DNA from: Paractinoplanes ovalisporus
Lineage (GTDB): Bacteria; Actinomycetota; Actinomycetes; Mycobacteriales; Micromonosporaceae
Assembly: GCF_016834655.1 (NCBI RefSeq)
Contig: NZ_JAENHP010000009.1
Span: 186,001 to 250,000, forward strand
Direction: 5' to 3'
DNA: 64,000 bases
Shown: piece after piece, positions 36,014 through 43,862 of the stretch
Position numbering within the stretch: position 1 is the first letter of the stretch
Layout of the letters: every line of letters begins with the position of its first letter
Notes under the pieces: generated by a model
The model's database searches: none
What the model saw: the letters and a program-made list of their open reading frames with translations, nothing else
What the model was told of the DNA's origin: nothing
Made by a program: the position numbers and the translations under genes

Positions 36014-36376
36014 GTGGGCCAGCCGCAGGATCCGAGAGGCAACCTGGTGCGTCCGTACGCGGTCACCCGCGGCCGCACCGAACCACGCCGGGACATCCCG
36101 ATCGAGGCGGTCCTGGTCGCCAGCCAGGCCGGTCTGCAAGAGGCCCGGTTCGCCGGGCATGACAAATACCGCATCGCCGTGCTGTGCGAGGCGAAGGCGC
36201 AATCGCTGGCCGAGCTCTCGGCGCTGACCCGGCTACCGCTGGGTGTGGCGCGGGTCCTGGTCGCCGACATGGTGGCCGACGGACTGCTCTCGTTGCACAG
36301 CGCCGCTCCCAAAACTGGGTTCTCGGAGCGGATGAACCTGCTGGAAAGGGTGTTGAGTGGACTTCGCAAGCTCTGA
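36014..36376 (+). CDS. cvnC: DUF742 protein CvnC
   Basis: 120-aa DUF742 protein, the third conservon component, with a winged-helix-like fold by family knowledge. RGNLVRPYAVTRGRTEPRRD and LARVLVADMVADGLLSLH-like sequence (VARVLVADMVADGLLSLH) support it. GTG 36014 is the start. Its 3' end overlaps cvnD by 20 bp. Confidence 0.9.
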   Translation: MGQPQDPRGNLVRPYAVTRGRTEPRRDIPIEAVLVASQAGLQEARFAGHDKYRIAVLCEAKAQSLAELSALTRLPLGVARVLVADMVADGLLSLHSAAPKTGFSERMNLLERVLSGLRKL

Positions 36377-36974
36377 GCGGGCGGGGGCGCAACCCAAAGA
36401 GATCACCTCCGCGAAAATTGTCGTCGCCGGAGGCTTCGGCGTGGGCAAGACGACGCTGGTCGGGGCGGTCTCCGAGATCGAGCCGCTGACCACCGAGGCC
36501 GTGATGACCTCGGCCGGTCAGGGGGTCGACGACGCCTCCAAGGTGCCCGGCAAGGGGACCACCACGGTGGCGATGGACTTCGGCCGCATCACGATGGCCG
36601 ACGACCTGATCCTCTACCTTTTCGGCACGCCCGGGCAGACCCGTTTCTGGTTCATGTGGGACGAGCTGATCCGCGGCGCGGTCGGCGCGGCCGTGCTGGT
36701 CGACACCCGGCGGATCGCCGACGCGTTCGCGCCGCTCGACTATTTCGAAAACCGTCACCTTCCGTACCTGGTCGCGCTGAACTGCTTCGACGGGGCGCCG
36801 CGTTACGAGCCGGACGAGGTGCGGGAGGCGCTGGCCATTCCGCCGCACGTGCCGCTGGTCATGTGCGACGCCCGCCACCGCGATTCGGTGAAGCAGGTGC
36901 TGGTGGCGGTGGTCGAGCACGCGATGGCGACATTGATCTCCGAGCAGGGCGGATATCCGGCGCCGGTCGGCTGA
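36357..36974 (+). CDS. cvnD: Conservon small GTPase CvnD
   Basis: 205-aa MglA/Rho-like GTP-binding protein. P-loop GGFGVGKTTLVG is at residues 25-36; LYLFGTPGQTRFWFMWDEL corresponds to the switch II region and VALNCFDGAPRY to the base-binding area. In Streptomyces the CvnA-D proteins form a membrane-associated complex resembling eukaryotic GPCR modules. The GTG start lies inside cvnC, indicating coupling. Confidence 0.93.
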   Translation: MDFASSERAGAQPKEITSAKIVVAGGFGVGKTTLVGAVSEIEPLTTEAVMTSAGQGVDDASKVPGKGTTTVAMDFGRITMADDLILYLFGTPGQTRFWFMWDELIRGAVGAAVLVDTRRIADAFAPLDYFENRHLPYLVALNCFDGAPRYEPDEVREALAIPPHVPLVMCDARHRDSVKQVLVAVVEHAMATLISEQGGYPAPVG

Positions 36975-37258
36975 TTCGTCACTGCTTCACTGCAAGATCA
37001 AAGGCTTCCGGTCCTCGCGGGGTGGTGGGTACAGACCGCCGCTCCCGCGGGGACCGCGGCGGGTTTCGCTGGCCGCTGACGCGTCCAGAGCGCGAAACCC
37101 ACCACGGCGACGTGCGTGAGTGGTGACGCTCCAAAAAGACTTATCCACAGCCCTCGCACGATCTTGTCGCCGGGGTCGCTAGGGTCGGCCCACCCTTTGT
37201 CGGGCGGGGGAGGGGGCGGCTGCTCCCAGCGATCTTGGCCTTGGGCTCGCGATCTTGG
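36975..37258. other. Convergent gap between cvnD and hemD
   Basis: 284 bp with no gene. GGGTTTCGC (37061-37069) and GCGAAACCC (37092-37100) form a 9-bp stem with a 22-nt loop, perhaps a factor-independent bidirectional end for the two convergent units, though no T-run follows. Nothing else is apparent. Confidence 0.4.
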
Positions 37259-38404
37259 CTATACGGGTAGGCGGTAGCCGCGCTTGACCACGGTCTGGAT
37301 GACGCCGGGGGCGCTCAGGCCGGCTCGCAGGCGGGCCACGGCCATCTCGACGGCGTGTTCGTCGGCGCCGCGGGGGAGGGCGTGCAGCAGGGCCGCCCGG
37401 GAGAGCACGCGGCCCGGTGTGGCGGCCAGGGCCCGCAGCACGGCCATCGGGGCCGGGGCCAGCGGGCGCAGCTCGCCGTCCACTATCGCGGCGTGGCCCC
37501 GCAGGGTCAGCGCGTGGCCGGCCACTTCCAGCGAGACGGCCCGTTTCGGCAGTTCGTCGACGATCGTGCGGACCAGCGCGCTCAGCCGGGCCCGGGAGGG
37601 CGCCACCACGGGCACGTTGTGCCGGCGCAGAGGCGCGGCCGTGACCGGGCCCACGCAGGCGGTCAGCACGTCGGAGCGCAAGGCCTCGAGCACCGCGTCG
37701 GAGCTCGGCCCGGCCGCCCGCAGCAGCGCCTGCACGGCGGGCGCGGCGGTGAACGTGACCGCGTCGACCAGGCGGGCCGTGATCAGGTCGACCAGTCGGT
37801 GCAGCGGGGCCGGGTCGGTCGGGGGCGCCCAGCGGTAGACCGGCACCTCGATCACCCGGGCCCCGGCCTGCTCCAGCGCCTCGGTGTATTCGGGCTGGCT
37901 CTCCCCGTGCAGCTGCATCGCGACGGTCAGGCCGGCGATGCCCCGGGCCCGCAGGTGGTCGACGACCTCTTCGTAGCTCTCGCCCTCGGGGGACCACTGG
38001 TCGTGCAGCCCGGCCGAGCGGATCGCGGCGCGCGCCTTGGGGCCGCGGGCGACCAGGTAGGCCTGGGAGAGCACCGCGCGCAGCGGTTCGGCCAGGCCCC
38101 AGCCCTCGGCCGCCTCGAGCCAGCCGCGCATGCCGATACCGGTGTTGACCAGCACGATGTCGGGCGGGGTGTCGAGGCAGGCCCGGGTCGCGGCGCGCAG
38201 TTCGGCGTCGTCGGCGATCGGGACGATGCGCAGCGCCGGGGCCAGCACCACCCGGGCGCCGCGGCTCTCGAGCAGGTTGGCGAGCTCGTCGCGGCGACGG
38301 TCGGCGGTGACGCCGATCGTGTATCCGGAGAGCGACGCGGCCGGTTCGGCCAGCGCGGCTGCCGTGATCACCGTCCGGCGCGTTCCCCCCGTACGGTCGG
38401 TCAT
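37259..38404 (-). CDS. hemD: Uroporphyrinogen-III synthase with winged-helix C terminus
   Basis: 381 aa. The first ~265 residues match uroporphyrinogen-III synthase (SLSGYTIGVTADRRRDELAN, VDHLRARGIAGLTVAMQLHG, VDAVTFTAAPAVQALL), which closes the linear tetrapyrrole. Residues ~285-380 form a response-regulator-type winged helix (LAPAPMAVLRALAATPGRVL, VEMAVARLRAGL, VVKRGYRLP). This fusion is known in actinobacteria; the DNA-binding half suggests a regulatory role in place of, or beside, catalysis. Start ATG 38404 (MTDRTGG) chosen; the frame is open 25 codons further. Confidence 0.87.
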   Translation of the reverse strand: MTDRTGGTRRTVITAAALAEPAASLSGYTIGVTADRRRDELANLLESRGARVVLAPALRIVPIADDAELRAATRACLDTPPDIVLVNTGIGMRGWLEAAEGWGLAEPLRAVLSQAYLVARGPKARAAIRSAGLHDQWSPEGESYEEVVDHLRARGIAGLTVAMQLHGESQPEYTEALEQAGARVIEVPVYRWAPPTDPAPLHRLVDLITARLVDAVTFTAAPAVQALLRAAGPSSDAVLEALRSDVLTACVGPVTAAPLRRHNVPVVAPSRARLSALVRTIVDELPKRAVSLEVAGHALTLRGHAAIVDGELRPLAPAPMAVLRALAATPGRVLSRAALLHALPRGADEHAVEMAVARLRAGLSAPGVIQTVVKRGYRLPV

Positions 38405-38939
38405 CCGTCCGCATCCCCGGCGGCGGTTGTCAGTGTTACGAGAAGTCGCGGCGCGGCCCGCCGGTCCACCGAAGGGCACGCTCGGAAATCGCCGTCCTCA
38501 GCGTCGACCCGCTCCCATGTCACGCCTGCGTTCTCCGCCGTACCTCCGGCAGGCACGCGCCACGACTCCTCCTCGCCGGGCCGGGAAGCCGGTCCAGCGG
38601 TCACCGTCAGGTCCGTCCTCAACCCTGACGGTGGCTTCTCAATAGTGCGTCGTCCCCGCACGCCGCGGCCACGGTGGGCCCGCGTCGTGAAGGTGTCAGC
38701 ACCATTGCTCATGTCGGAAGCGTGCCGTTGAGGAATTTCGCCCTTGCGTCCCGTTTGTTTCGAGCCTGCTAAGAGGCATCGACCTGTGACCTTCGCTACG
38801 TGCGGGCACCCGAAGGTTGTTGACCATGGATCCCGCTGCCGGGCGCGTCATGGGAGCGGGTATGCTGGCAGTTGGTTATTTTTGGAGGTCGCGTCCGAGC
38901 GCTGGGCGGGGCCACCGATCGTGTTGACCCTTGCACGTT
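38405..38939. other. Long gap upstream of rplM
   Basis: About 535 bp without a supported gene. A 103-codon minus-strand frame (38401-38712) ends in an ATGA overlap with hemD, but its third codon positions are far less GC-biased than in neighbouring genes, so I do not call it. TATGCT at 38861 is an additional -10-like box. The rplM promoter follows directly. Confidence 0.5.
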
Positions 38940-38969
38940 TTGACCACGCGCCGCGCAGCCGGGTATTGT
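38940..38969 (+). promoter_or_regulatory. Probable rplM-rpsI promoter
   Basis: TTGACC (38940-38945) and TATTGT (38964-38969) are separated by 18 bp, the best sigma-70-like match in the gap. It leaves a leader of about 105 nt for rplM. Confidence 0.6.
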
Positions 38970-39079
38970 TGCCTGCTGTTGTGCGACAGCTGCGAGCCCG
39001 CCCTTCCGGGTAGGCTCGGTGTTCGCGTTTCTCGCGACCAGCGCGCGACCCCAGACCGACGACAAGACAAGGTAATTCT

Positions 39080-39523
39080 GTGCGTACGTACAGCCCGAAG
39101 CCGGGTGAGATCGAGCGTCAGTGGCACATTATCGACGCTTCTGACGTCGTCCTGGGCCGCCTGGCCACTCACACCGCGAACCTCCTCCGCGGCAAGCACA
39201 AGCCGACCTTCGCCCCGCACGTCGACACCGGCGACTTCGTGGTGATCATCAACGCCGGCAAGGTCGCCCTGACCGGCAACAAGCGGCAGACGAAGGTCGC
39301 CTACCGCCACTCGGGTTACCCGGGCGGTCTCAAGCAGGTCGGCTACGAGGAGCTGCTGAGCAAGCGCCCCGAGAAGGCGATCGAGCTGGCCGTCAAGGGC
39401 ATGCTCCCGCACAACAAGCTCGCGCGGCAGATCATCAAGAAGCTGAAGGTCTACCCGGGCGCCGAGCACCCGCACGCGGCGCAGCAGCCCCAGCCGTTCG
39501 AAATCACCCAGATCGCGCAGTGA
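39080..39523 (+). CDS. rplM: 50S ribosomal protein L13
   Basis: L13 (147 aa) is an early 50S assembly protein. It reads MRTYSPKPGEIERQWHIIDA and contains LGRLATHTANLLRGKHKPTF and the C-terminal VYPGAEHPHAAQQP. The start is GTG. rpsI follows 20 bp downstream, as in most bacteria. Confidence 0.98.
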   Translation: MRTYSPKPGEIERQWHIIDASDVVLGRLATHTANLLRGKHKPTFAPHVDTGDFVVIINAGKVALTGNKRQTKVAYRHSGYPGGLKQVGYEELLSKRPEKAIELAVKGMLPHNKLARQIIKKLKVYPGAEHPHAAQQPQPFEITQIAQ

Positions 39524-39543
39524 GCGCGGGAGAAGGCAGCAGC

Positions 39544-40041
39544 ATGTCCGACATCATCGAGCCCGAGGTCGTCGAGACCGTCGAGGAGCCCGCTGAGACG
39601 GTCGTCGTCGTCGAGACGCCCGCGCCGGCCCCGGTCCGCGCCCCGCGTCCCGGTGACCGTCCGATCCAGACCGTTGGCCGCCGCAAGGAGGCCATCGTCC
39701 GGGTGCGCCTCGTGCCCGGCACCGGCAAGATCGTCTGCAACGGCCGTGACCTGGAGAACTACTTCCCCTCCAAGGTGCACCAGCAGCTCATCCGCGAGCC
39801 GCTCGTGACCGCCGAGAAGGACGAGCAGTTCGACGTCATCGCCAACCTCCGTGGCGGCGGCATCACCGGCCAGGCCGGTGCGCTGCGCCTCGGCATCGCT
39901 CGGGCGCTCATCACCAACGAGCCCGACGACCGCCCCGCCCTCAAGAAGGCCGGCTTCCTCACCCGTGACGCCCGCGTCAAGGAGAGCAAGAAGTACGGTC
40001 TCAAGAAGGCCCGCAAGGCTCCGCAGTACTCGAAGCGCTGA
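39544..40041 (+). CDS. rpsI: 30S ribosomal protein S9
   Basis: S9 (165 aa) reaches the P-site tRNA with its C-terminal tail, here ending KKARKAPQYSKR as expected. The core starts near residue 38 (PIQTVGRRKEAIVRVRLVPG); the preceding acidic segment rich in Glu and Val is an actinobacterial-style N-terminal extension. ATG 39544 follows GGAGAAGG; a frame-compatible upstream start would overlap rplM. Confidence 0.97.
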   Translation: MSDIIEPEVVETVEEPAETVVVVETPAPAPVRAPRPGDRPIQTVGRRKEAIVRVRLVPGTGKIVCNGRDLENYFPSKVHQQLIREPLVTAEKDEQFDVIANLRGGGITGQAGALRLGIARALITNEPDDRPALKKAGFLTRDARVKESKKYGLKKARKAPQYSKR

Positions 40042-40060
40042 TTTTGCGCCGAGTCTGACA

Positions 40061-40106
40061 CGGCCGGGATGTGCCCCTGGGTTTCTCAGGGGCCGCCCGG
40101 CCGTTT
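40061..40106 (+). terminator. Terminator after rpsI
   Basis: Outer arms CGGCCGGG and CCCGGCCG with an inner CCCCTG/CAGGGG stem form a branched or bulged hairpin, followed by TTT. It lies 20 bp after rpsI and 50 bp before glmM, so glmM may depend on partial read-through. Confidence 0.75.
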
Positions 40107-40155
40107 GCGTTCCCTCCCCTTTCTCCACCGCAACGCAGACGCAAAGGAATCCGCC

Positions 40156-41508
40156 ATGGGGCGACTGTTCGGCACCGACGGCGTCCGGGGGCTGGCCAAC
40201 GGCGAGCTTCTCACCCCGGAACTGGCCCTCAGCGTGGCGGTCGCCGCCGCGCGCGTCCTGGTCGAGAGCGACAGCAGCCACCAGCCGCTGGCGATCGTCG
40301 GGCGTGACCCCCGGGCCAGCGGCGAGATGCTCGAAGCGGCCGTCGTCGCCGGGCTGACCAGCGCCGGAGCCAACGTCGTCCGCGTCGGCGTGCTGCCCAC
40401 CCCGGCCGTGGCGTTCCTTGTCGGCCAGACCAACGCCGACCTCGGTGTGATGCTGTCGGCCTCGCACAACCCGATGCCCGACAACGGCATCAAGCTGTTC
40501 GCCGCCGGCGGCACCAAGCTGCCGGACGAGCTCGAGGCGAAGATCGAGCAGGCCATCGAGGACGGGCACGGTCTGATCGGCCGCCCGACCGGCGCCGGCA
40601 TCGGCCGGGTGCACGACCTGCTGGACGGCGCCGAGCACTACGTGAAGCACCTGGTCGGCTCGACCCCGCACCCGCTCGCCGGCATCAAGGTCGTGGTCGA
40701 CTGCGCGAACGGCGCGGCCAGCGAGGTCGCCCCGGTGGCCTACGAGGAGGCCGGCGCCGAGGTCATCGCGATCCACGCCGAGCCCGACGGCCTGAACATC
40801 AACGACGAGTGCGGCTCGACCCACCTCGACAAGGTGCGCGACGCCGTGCTGGCCGAGGGCGCCGACCTGGGCCTGGCCCACGACGGTGACGCCGACCGCT
40901 GCCTGGCCGTGACCGCCTCGGGTGAGGTCGTCGACGGCGACCAGATCATGGCGATCCTGGCCCTGGCCATGCGCGACGCGGGCACGCTGACCGACGACAC
41001 CCTGGTCGCGACCGTGATGAGCAACCTGGGCCTGCGGATCGCCATGAAGCAGTCCGGCATCAAGCTGCTGGAGACCAAGGTCGGCGACCGGTACGTGCTC
41101 GAGGAGCTGAGCGCGGGCGGGCTGGCGCTGGGCGGCGAGCAGAGCGGGCACATCGTGATGCCGGCCTATGCGACCACCGGCGACGGCGTGCTGACCGGCC
41201 TGCACCTGATGGCCCAGCTGGCCTCGACCGGCAAGTCGCTGGCCGACCTGGCCTCGGTCGTCCACCCGCTGCCCCAGGTGCTGATCAACGTGCGCGTCGG
41301 CGACCGTGAGGCGGGCGCGGCGGCCCCGGCCGTGCAGGCCGCCGTGGCGCTGGCCGAGAACGAGCTGGGCGAGACCGGGCGGGTGCTGCTGCGTCCGTCG
41401 GGCACCGAGCCCCTCGTACGGGTCATGGTCGAGGCCGCCACCGAGGAGCAGGCCCGCTCGGTGGCCGAGCGGATCGCCGACGAGGTGCGTTCGGCCTCGC
41501 CCGCGTAG
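40156..41508 (+). CDS. glmM: Phosphoglucosamine mutase
   Basis: Converts glucosamine 6-phosphate to the 1-phosphate for UDP-GlcNAc and peptidoglycan. 450 aa. It begins MGRLFGTDGVRGLANGELL; active-site Ser103 lies in LSASHNPMPDNGIK; the metal loop is DGDADR, and GEQSGHIVMPAY and RPSGTEPLVRVMVE complete the four domains. The upstream open frame (from 40069) includes the terminator and is not used. Confidence 0.96.
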   Translation: MGRLFGTDGVRGLANGELLTPELALSVAVAAARVLVESDSSHQPLAIVGRDPRASGEMLEAAVVAGLTSAGANVVRVGVLPTPAVAFLVGQTNADLGVMLSASHNPMPDNGIKLFAAGGTKLPDELEAKIEQAIEDGHGLIGRPTGAGIGRVHDLLDGAEHYVKHLVGSTPHPLAGIKVVVDCANGAASEVAPVAYEEAGAEVIAIHAEPDGLNINDECGSTHLDKVRDAVLAEGADLGLAHDGDADRCLAVTASGEVVDGDQIMAILALAMRDAGTLTDDTLVATVMSNLGLRIAMKQSGIKLLETKVGDRYVLEELSAGGLALGGEQSGHIVMPAYATTGDGVLTGLHLMAQLASTGKSLADLASVVHPLPQVLINVRVGDREAGAAAPAVQAAVALAENELGETGRVLLRPSGTEPLVRVMVEAATEEQARSVAERIADEVRSASPA

Positions 41509-41523
41509 TTCTCCCGGATCTTC

Positions 41524-41559
41524 CGGCGGCCCAGCTTCACGAAGCTGGGCCGCCGTTTT
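41524..41559. terminator. Convergent intrinsic terminator, glmM and aminotransferase
   Basis: A perfect 12-bp stem CGGCGGCCCAGC / GCTGGGCCGCCG with an 8-nt loop is followed by TTTT on the plus strand. It sits between the glmM stop and the end of the minus-strand aminotransferase. Confidence 0.92.
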
Positions 41560-41561
41560 GC

Positions 41562-42749
41562 TCAGCTCCCCAGCTTCGTCAGCCGCTGGGCGGCCTCGTC
41601 GATCACGGACTCGCGCTTGCAGAAGGCGAACCGGATCAGGTGCCGGCCCGCCTCCTGGTGGTCGTAGAAGACCTGGGTCGGTACCGCCACGACCCCGCAC
41701 CGCTCGGGCAGCTCACGGCAGAACGTGATGCCGTCCGTACCGCCGAGCGGGGTGATGTCGGCCGTGACGAAGTAGGTGCCCTCGGACGGCTGCACGGTGA
41801 ATCCGGCCTCGGTCAGCCCGGCGGTCAGATGGTCGCGGCGGGCCTGTAACTGGTCGCGGAAGCCGGTGAAGTAGGTGTCGGGCAGGCCGAGCGCGACCGC
41901 CACCGCGGGCTGCAACGGTCCGGCGTTCACAAAGGTCAGGAACTGCTTGACCCGCATCAGCGCCGAGACCAGCGGCGCCGGCCCGGTCGCCCAGCCGACC
42001 TTCCAGCCGGTGCACGAGAACGTCTTGCCCGCGGACGAGATCCGCAGCGTGCGCTCCCGCATCCCGGGCAGGCTCGCGAGCGGGACGTGCGGCTCGGCGG
42101 CGTCGGTGAAGACCAGGTGCTCGTAGACCTCGTCGGTCACGGCGTACGTGTTGTGCTCCTGGCTGAGCTCGGCGATCAGCGCCAGCTCGGCGGCGGTGAA
42201 GACCTTGCCGGTCGGGTTGTGCGGCGAGTTCAGCAGCACCAGGCGGGTGCGCGGCCCGAACGCGGCCCGCAGCTCACCCTCGTCGAACCCGTAGCGGCCG
42301 TCCGGTCCCGGCCGCAACGTGACCGGGCGTCGCACCGCGCCGGCCAGCGTGATCGAGGCGGCGTACGAGTCGTAGTAGGGCTCGAACGTGACCACCTCGT
42401 CGTCGCGCTCGCACAGGGCCAGGATCGCGGCGGCGATCGCCTCGGTCGCGCCCGCGGTCACGACCACTTCGGTGTCCGGGTCGCGGGGGAGCGACCAGAA
42501 GCGCCGCTCATGGTCGGCGATGGCGGCGCGCAGGGCCGGGATGCCGGGCAGCGGAGGGTACTGGTTGGCCAGGCCGGCGCCCTCGCGTACGGCCCGCGCC
42601 GCGGCCTCCAGCATCTCGGCCGGACCGTCGGTGTCGGGGAAACCCTGGCCCAGGTTGATCGAGCCGGTGCGGACCGCGAGGGCCGACATCTCCGTGAAAA
42701 TCGTGGTGCCGAACGGGCGCATCCGTTCGACCAGCGGGTCGGTCGTCAC
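41562..42749 (-). CDS. PLP-dependent aminotransferase, class I (DapC/PatA-like)
   Basis: 395 aa fold-type I aminotransferase. The PLP lysine is Lys242 in ISSAGKTFSCTGWKVGW; LNSPHNPTGKVF and TDEVYEHLVF carry other cofactor contacts. It is close to the actinobacterial group annotated as N-succinyldiaminopimelate aminotransferase DapC or kynurenine/glutamine transaminase; specificity cannot be fixed from sequence. A DapC role would fit the peptidoglycan-precursor neighbours. Confidence 0.87.
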   Translation of the reverse strand: MTTDPLVERMRPFGTTIFTEMSALAVRTGSINLGQGFPDTDGPAEMLEAAARAVREGAGLANQYPPLPGIPALRAAIADHERRFWSLPRDPDTEVVVTAGATEAIAAAILALCERDDEVVTFEPYYDSYAASITLAGAVRRPVTLRPGPDGRYGFDEGELRAAFGPRTRLVLLNSPHNPTGKVFTAAELALIAELSQEHNTYAVTDEVYEHLVFTDAAEPHVPLASLPGMRERTLRISSAGKTFSCTGWKVGWATGPAPLVSALMRVKQFLTFVNAGPLQPAVAVALGLPDTYFTGFRDQLQARRDHLTAGLTEAGFTVQPSEGTYFVTADITPLGGTDGITFCRELPERCGVVAVPTQVFYDHQEAGRHLIRFAFCKRESVIDEAAQRLTKLGS

Positions 42750-42774
42750 CCTTACTTTCTAGCCGATCTCGCTG

Positions 42775-42832
42775 TGGTTGTTCGATGGCTTGTTGCTCGA
42801 CGGTTGTTGCTCGGTGGCTTGTTATTCGATGG
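42775..42832. repeat. Four-copy ~15-bp minisatellite at an MmpS-like gene 3' end
   Basis: On the minus strand four imperfect units of the type GCCACCGAGCAACAA lie in a row. The copy nearest the gene contains its last codons and TAA (GCCATCGAATAACAA); the other three follow the stop. The core CGAGCAAC also occurs in the tsaE repeat. Confidence 0.8.
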
Positions 42833-43691
42833 CGAAGTGCGTGCAGCTCGCCGTGGCCACCGTGGACGAGCTCGAGGTGCGCTGTTTCACCTCGGCGCCG
42901 TCGACCAGGGCCCGGCACTTGATCGTGCCCTCGGACGTGCCCACGCGCATGGCGACCACGGACACCAGGGCGGGCGTCTCCATCTCGGTCGTGAACTTCC
43001 AGGGCAGGCTGACGTCCTGCAGGCGCTTCGGGGCGTCGCCCAGCTTCTCCACATAGAGGATCTGGGAGGCCTGGCCCTCGCCGCTCACCTCGTACGTCAC
43101 CGAGATCTTGCGACCTGTGACGCCGGGGGCGGCCGGGATGCTCGGCAGGTCGGTGGGCAGATCGGGGATCTCGGGGGCGGCCGTGGGCAGCTCGGGCAGC
43201 GCCTCCTTCGCCTTGTCGGTGACGTTGCGCACCAGCATCACGCCGGCGGTCGCGAGGCCACCGCAGAGCAGCAGCGTGATGGCCACGAGCGCGGCGACGA
43301 TGGGCAGCTTGCTCTTGCGTGGCGGAGGCGGCGGCGGGCCCTGCGGGTAGGCCGGCTGGCCGTAACCGGGCGGCGGCGGGTAACCGGGCTGCTGATAGCC
43401 GGGCGGCGGGTAGCTCGGCGGGCCGTAGCCGGGCGGGGGAGCGTACGCGCCGGGAATCTGATCTGTCGGGGTGGCCGGGAATTCCGACGTCGGCGGGTAG
43501 TCGGGGTTCGGCGGCTGCGGCAGAGACGCATAGCCCGGCGTGTACGACGGTGGGTACGGCCGCTGGGACATCGAGTCGCCCGAGGGTGTCGACCAGGGCT
43601 GACCTGACACGGGGGCGGCGCCGTGGCCACCGATCGGCGTCGTGGGCTCAGAAGTGCCGTCCGGCTGCCGATTTTCCGGCTGATTGCTCAA
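42822..43691 (-). CDS. MmpS-like membrane-anchored protein
   Basis: 289 aa. A ~130-residue Pro/Tyr/Gly-rich cytoplasmic part (PPGYGQPAYPQGPP type) precedes one membrane segment (LPIVAALVAITLLLCGGLA) and an extracellular domain of ~110 residues (ISVTYEVSGEGQASQILYV ... CTHFAIE) resembling the mycobacterial MmpS accessory proteins. The start is TTG 43691 (LSNQPENRQPDG) after GGGAGAA; ATG further in (MSQRPYPPSY) is possible. No MmpL partner is in the window. Confidence 0.82.
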   Translation of the reverse strand: MSNQPENRQPDGTSEPTTPIGGHGAAPVSGQPWSTPSGDSMSQRPYPPSYTPGYASLPQPPNPDYPPTSEFPATPTDQIPGAYAPPPGYGPPSYPPPGYQQPGYPPPPGYGQPAYPQGPPPPPPRKSKLPIVAALVAITLLLCGGLATAGVMLVRNVTDKAKEALPELPTAAPEIPDLPTDLPSIPAAPGVTGRKISVTYEVSGEGQASQILYVEKLGDAPKRLQDVSLPWKFTTEMETPALVSVVAMRVGTSEGTIKCRALVDGAEVKQRTSSSSTVATASCTHFAIE

Positions 43692-43849
43692 CGTTTCTCC
43701 CGATGCGAGCGCGCTGTTGTGGCGCGGTAGCCGACGGTACGCCAACGGCGCCAGCCGTCGGATGCGACCGTCGGCCGTTCGGCCTGTTTTGAGCAGACCG
43801 TGTGCTCGAAAGGGTGCTTCTCGCGCATGACGGTTGAGCGTTAGTCGGC

Positions 43850-43855
43850 TAGAGT
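43850..43855 (+). promoter_or_regulatory. -10 box for leaderless glmS
   Basis: TAGAGT lies exactly 7 nt before the glmS ATG (TANNNT-N7-ATG), and no ribosome-binding site precedes that ATG. A leaderless transcript is likely. The -35 region is not clear. Confidence 0.5.
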
Positions 43856-43862
43856 CACGGCC

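Noticed and set aside
38401..38712. 103-codon minus-strand frame overlapping hemD by ATGA
   Set aside because: Third-position GC is much lower than in true genes here and no family is recognisable; the overlap may be chance.
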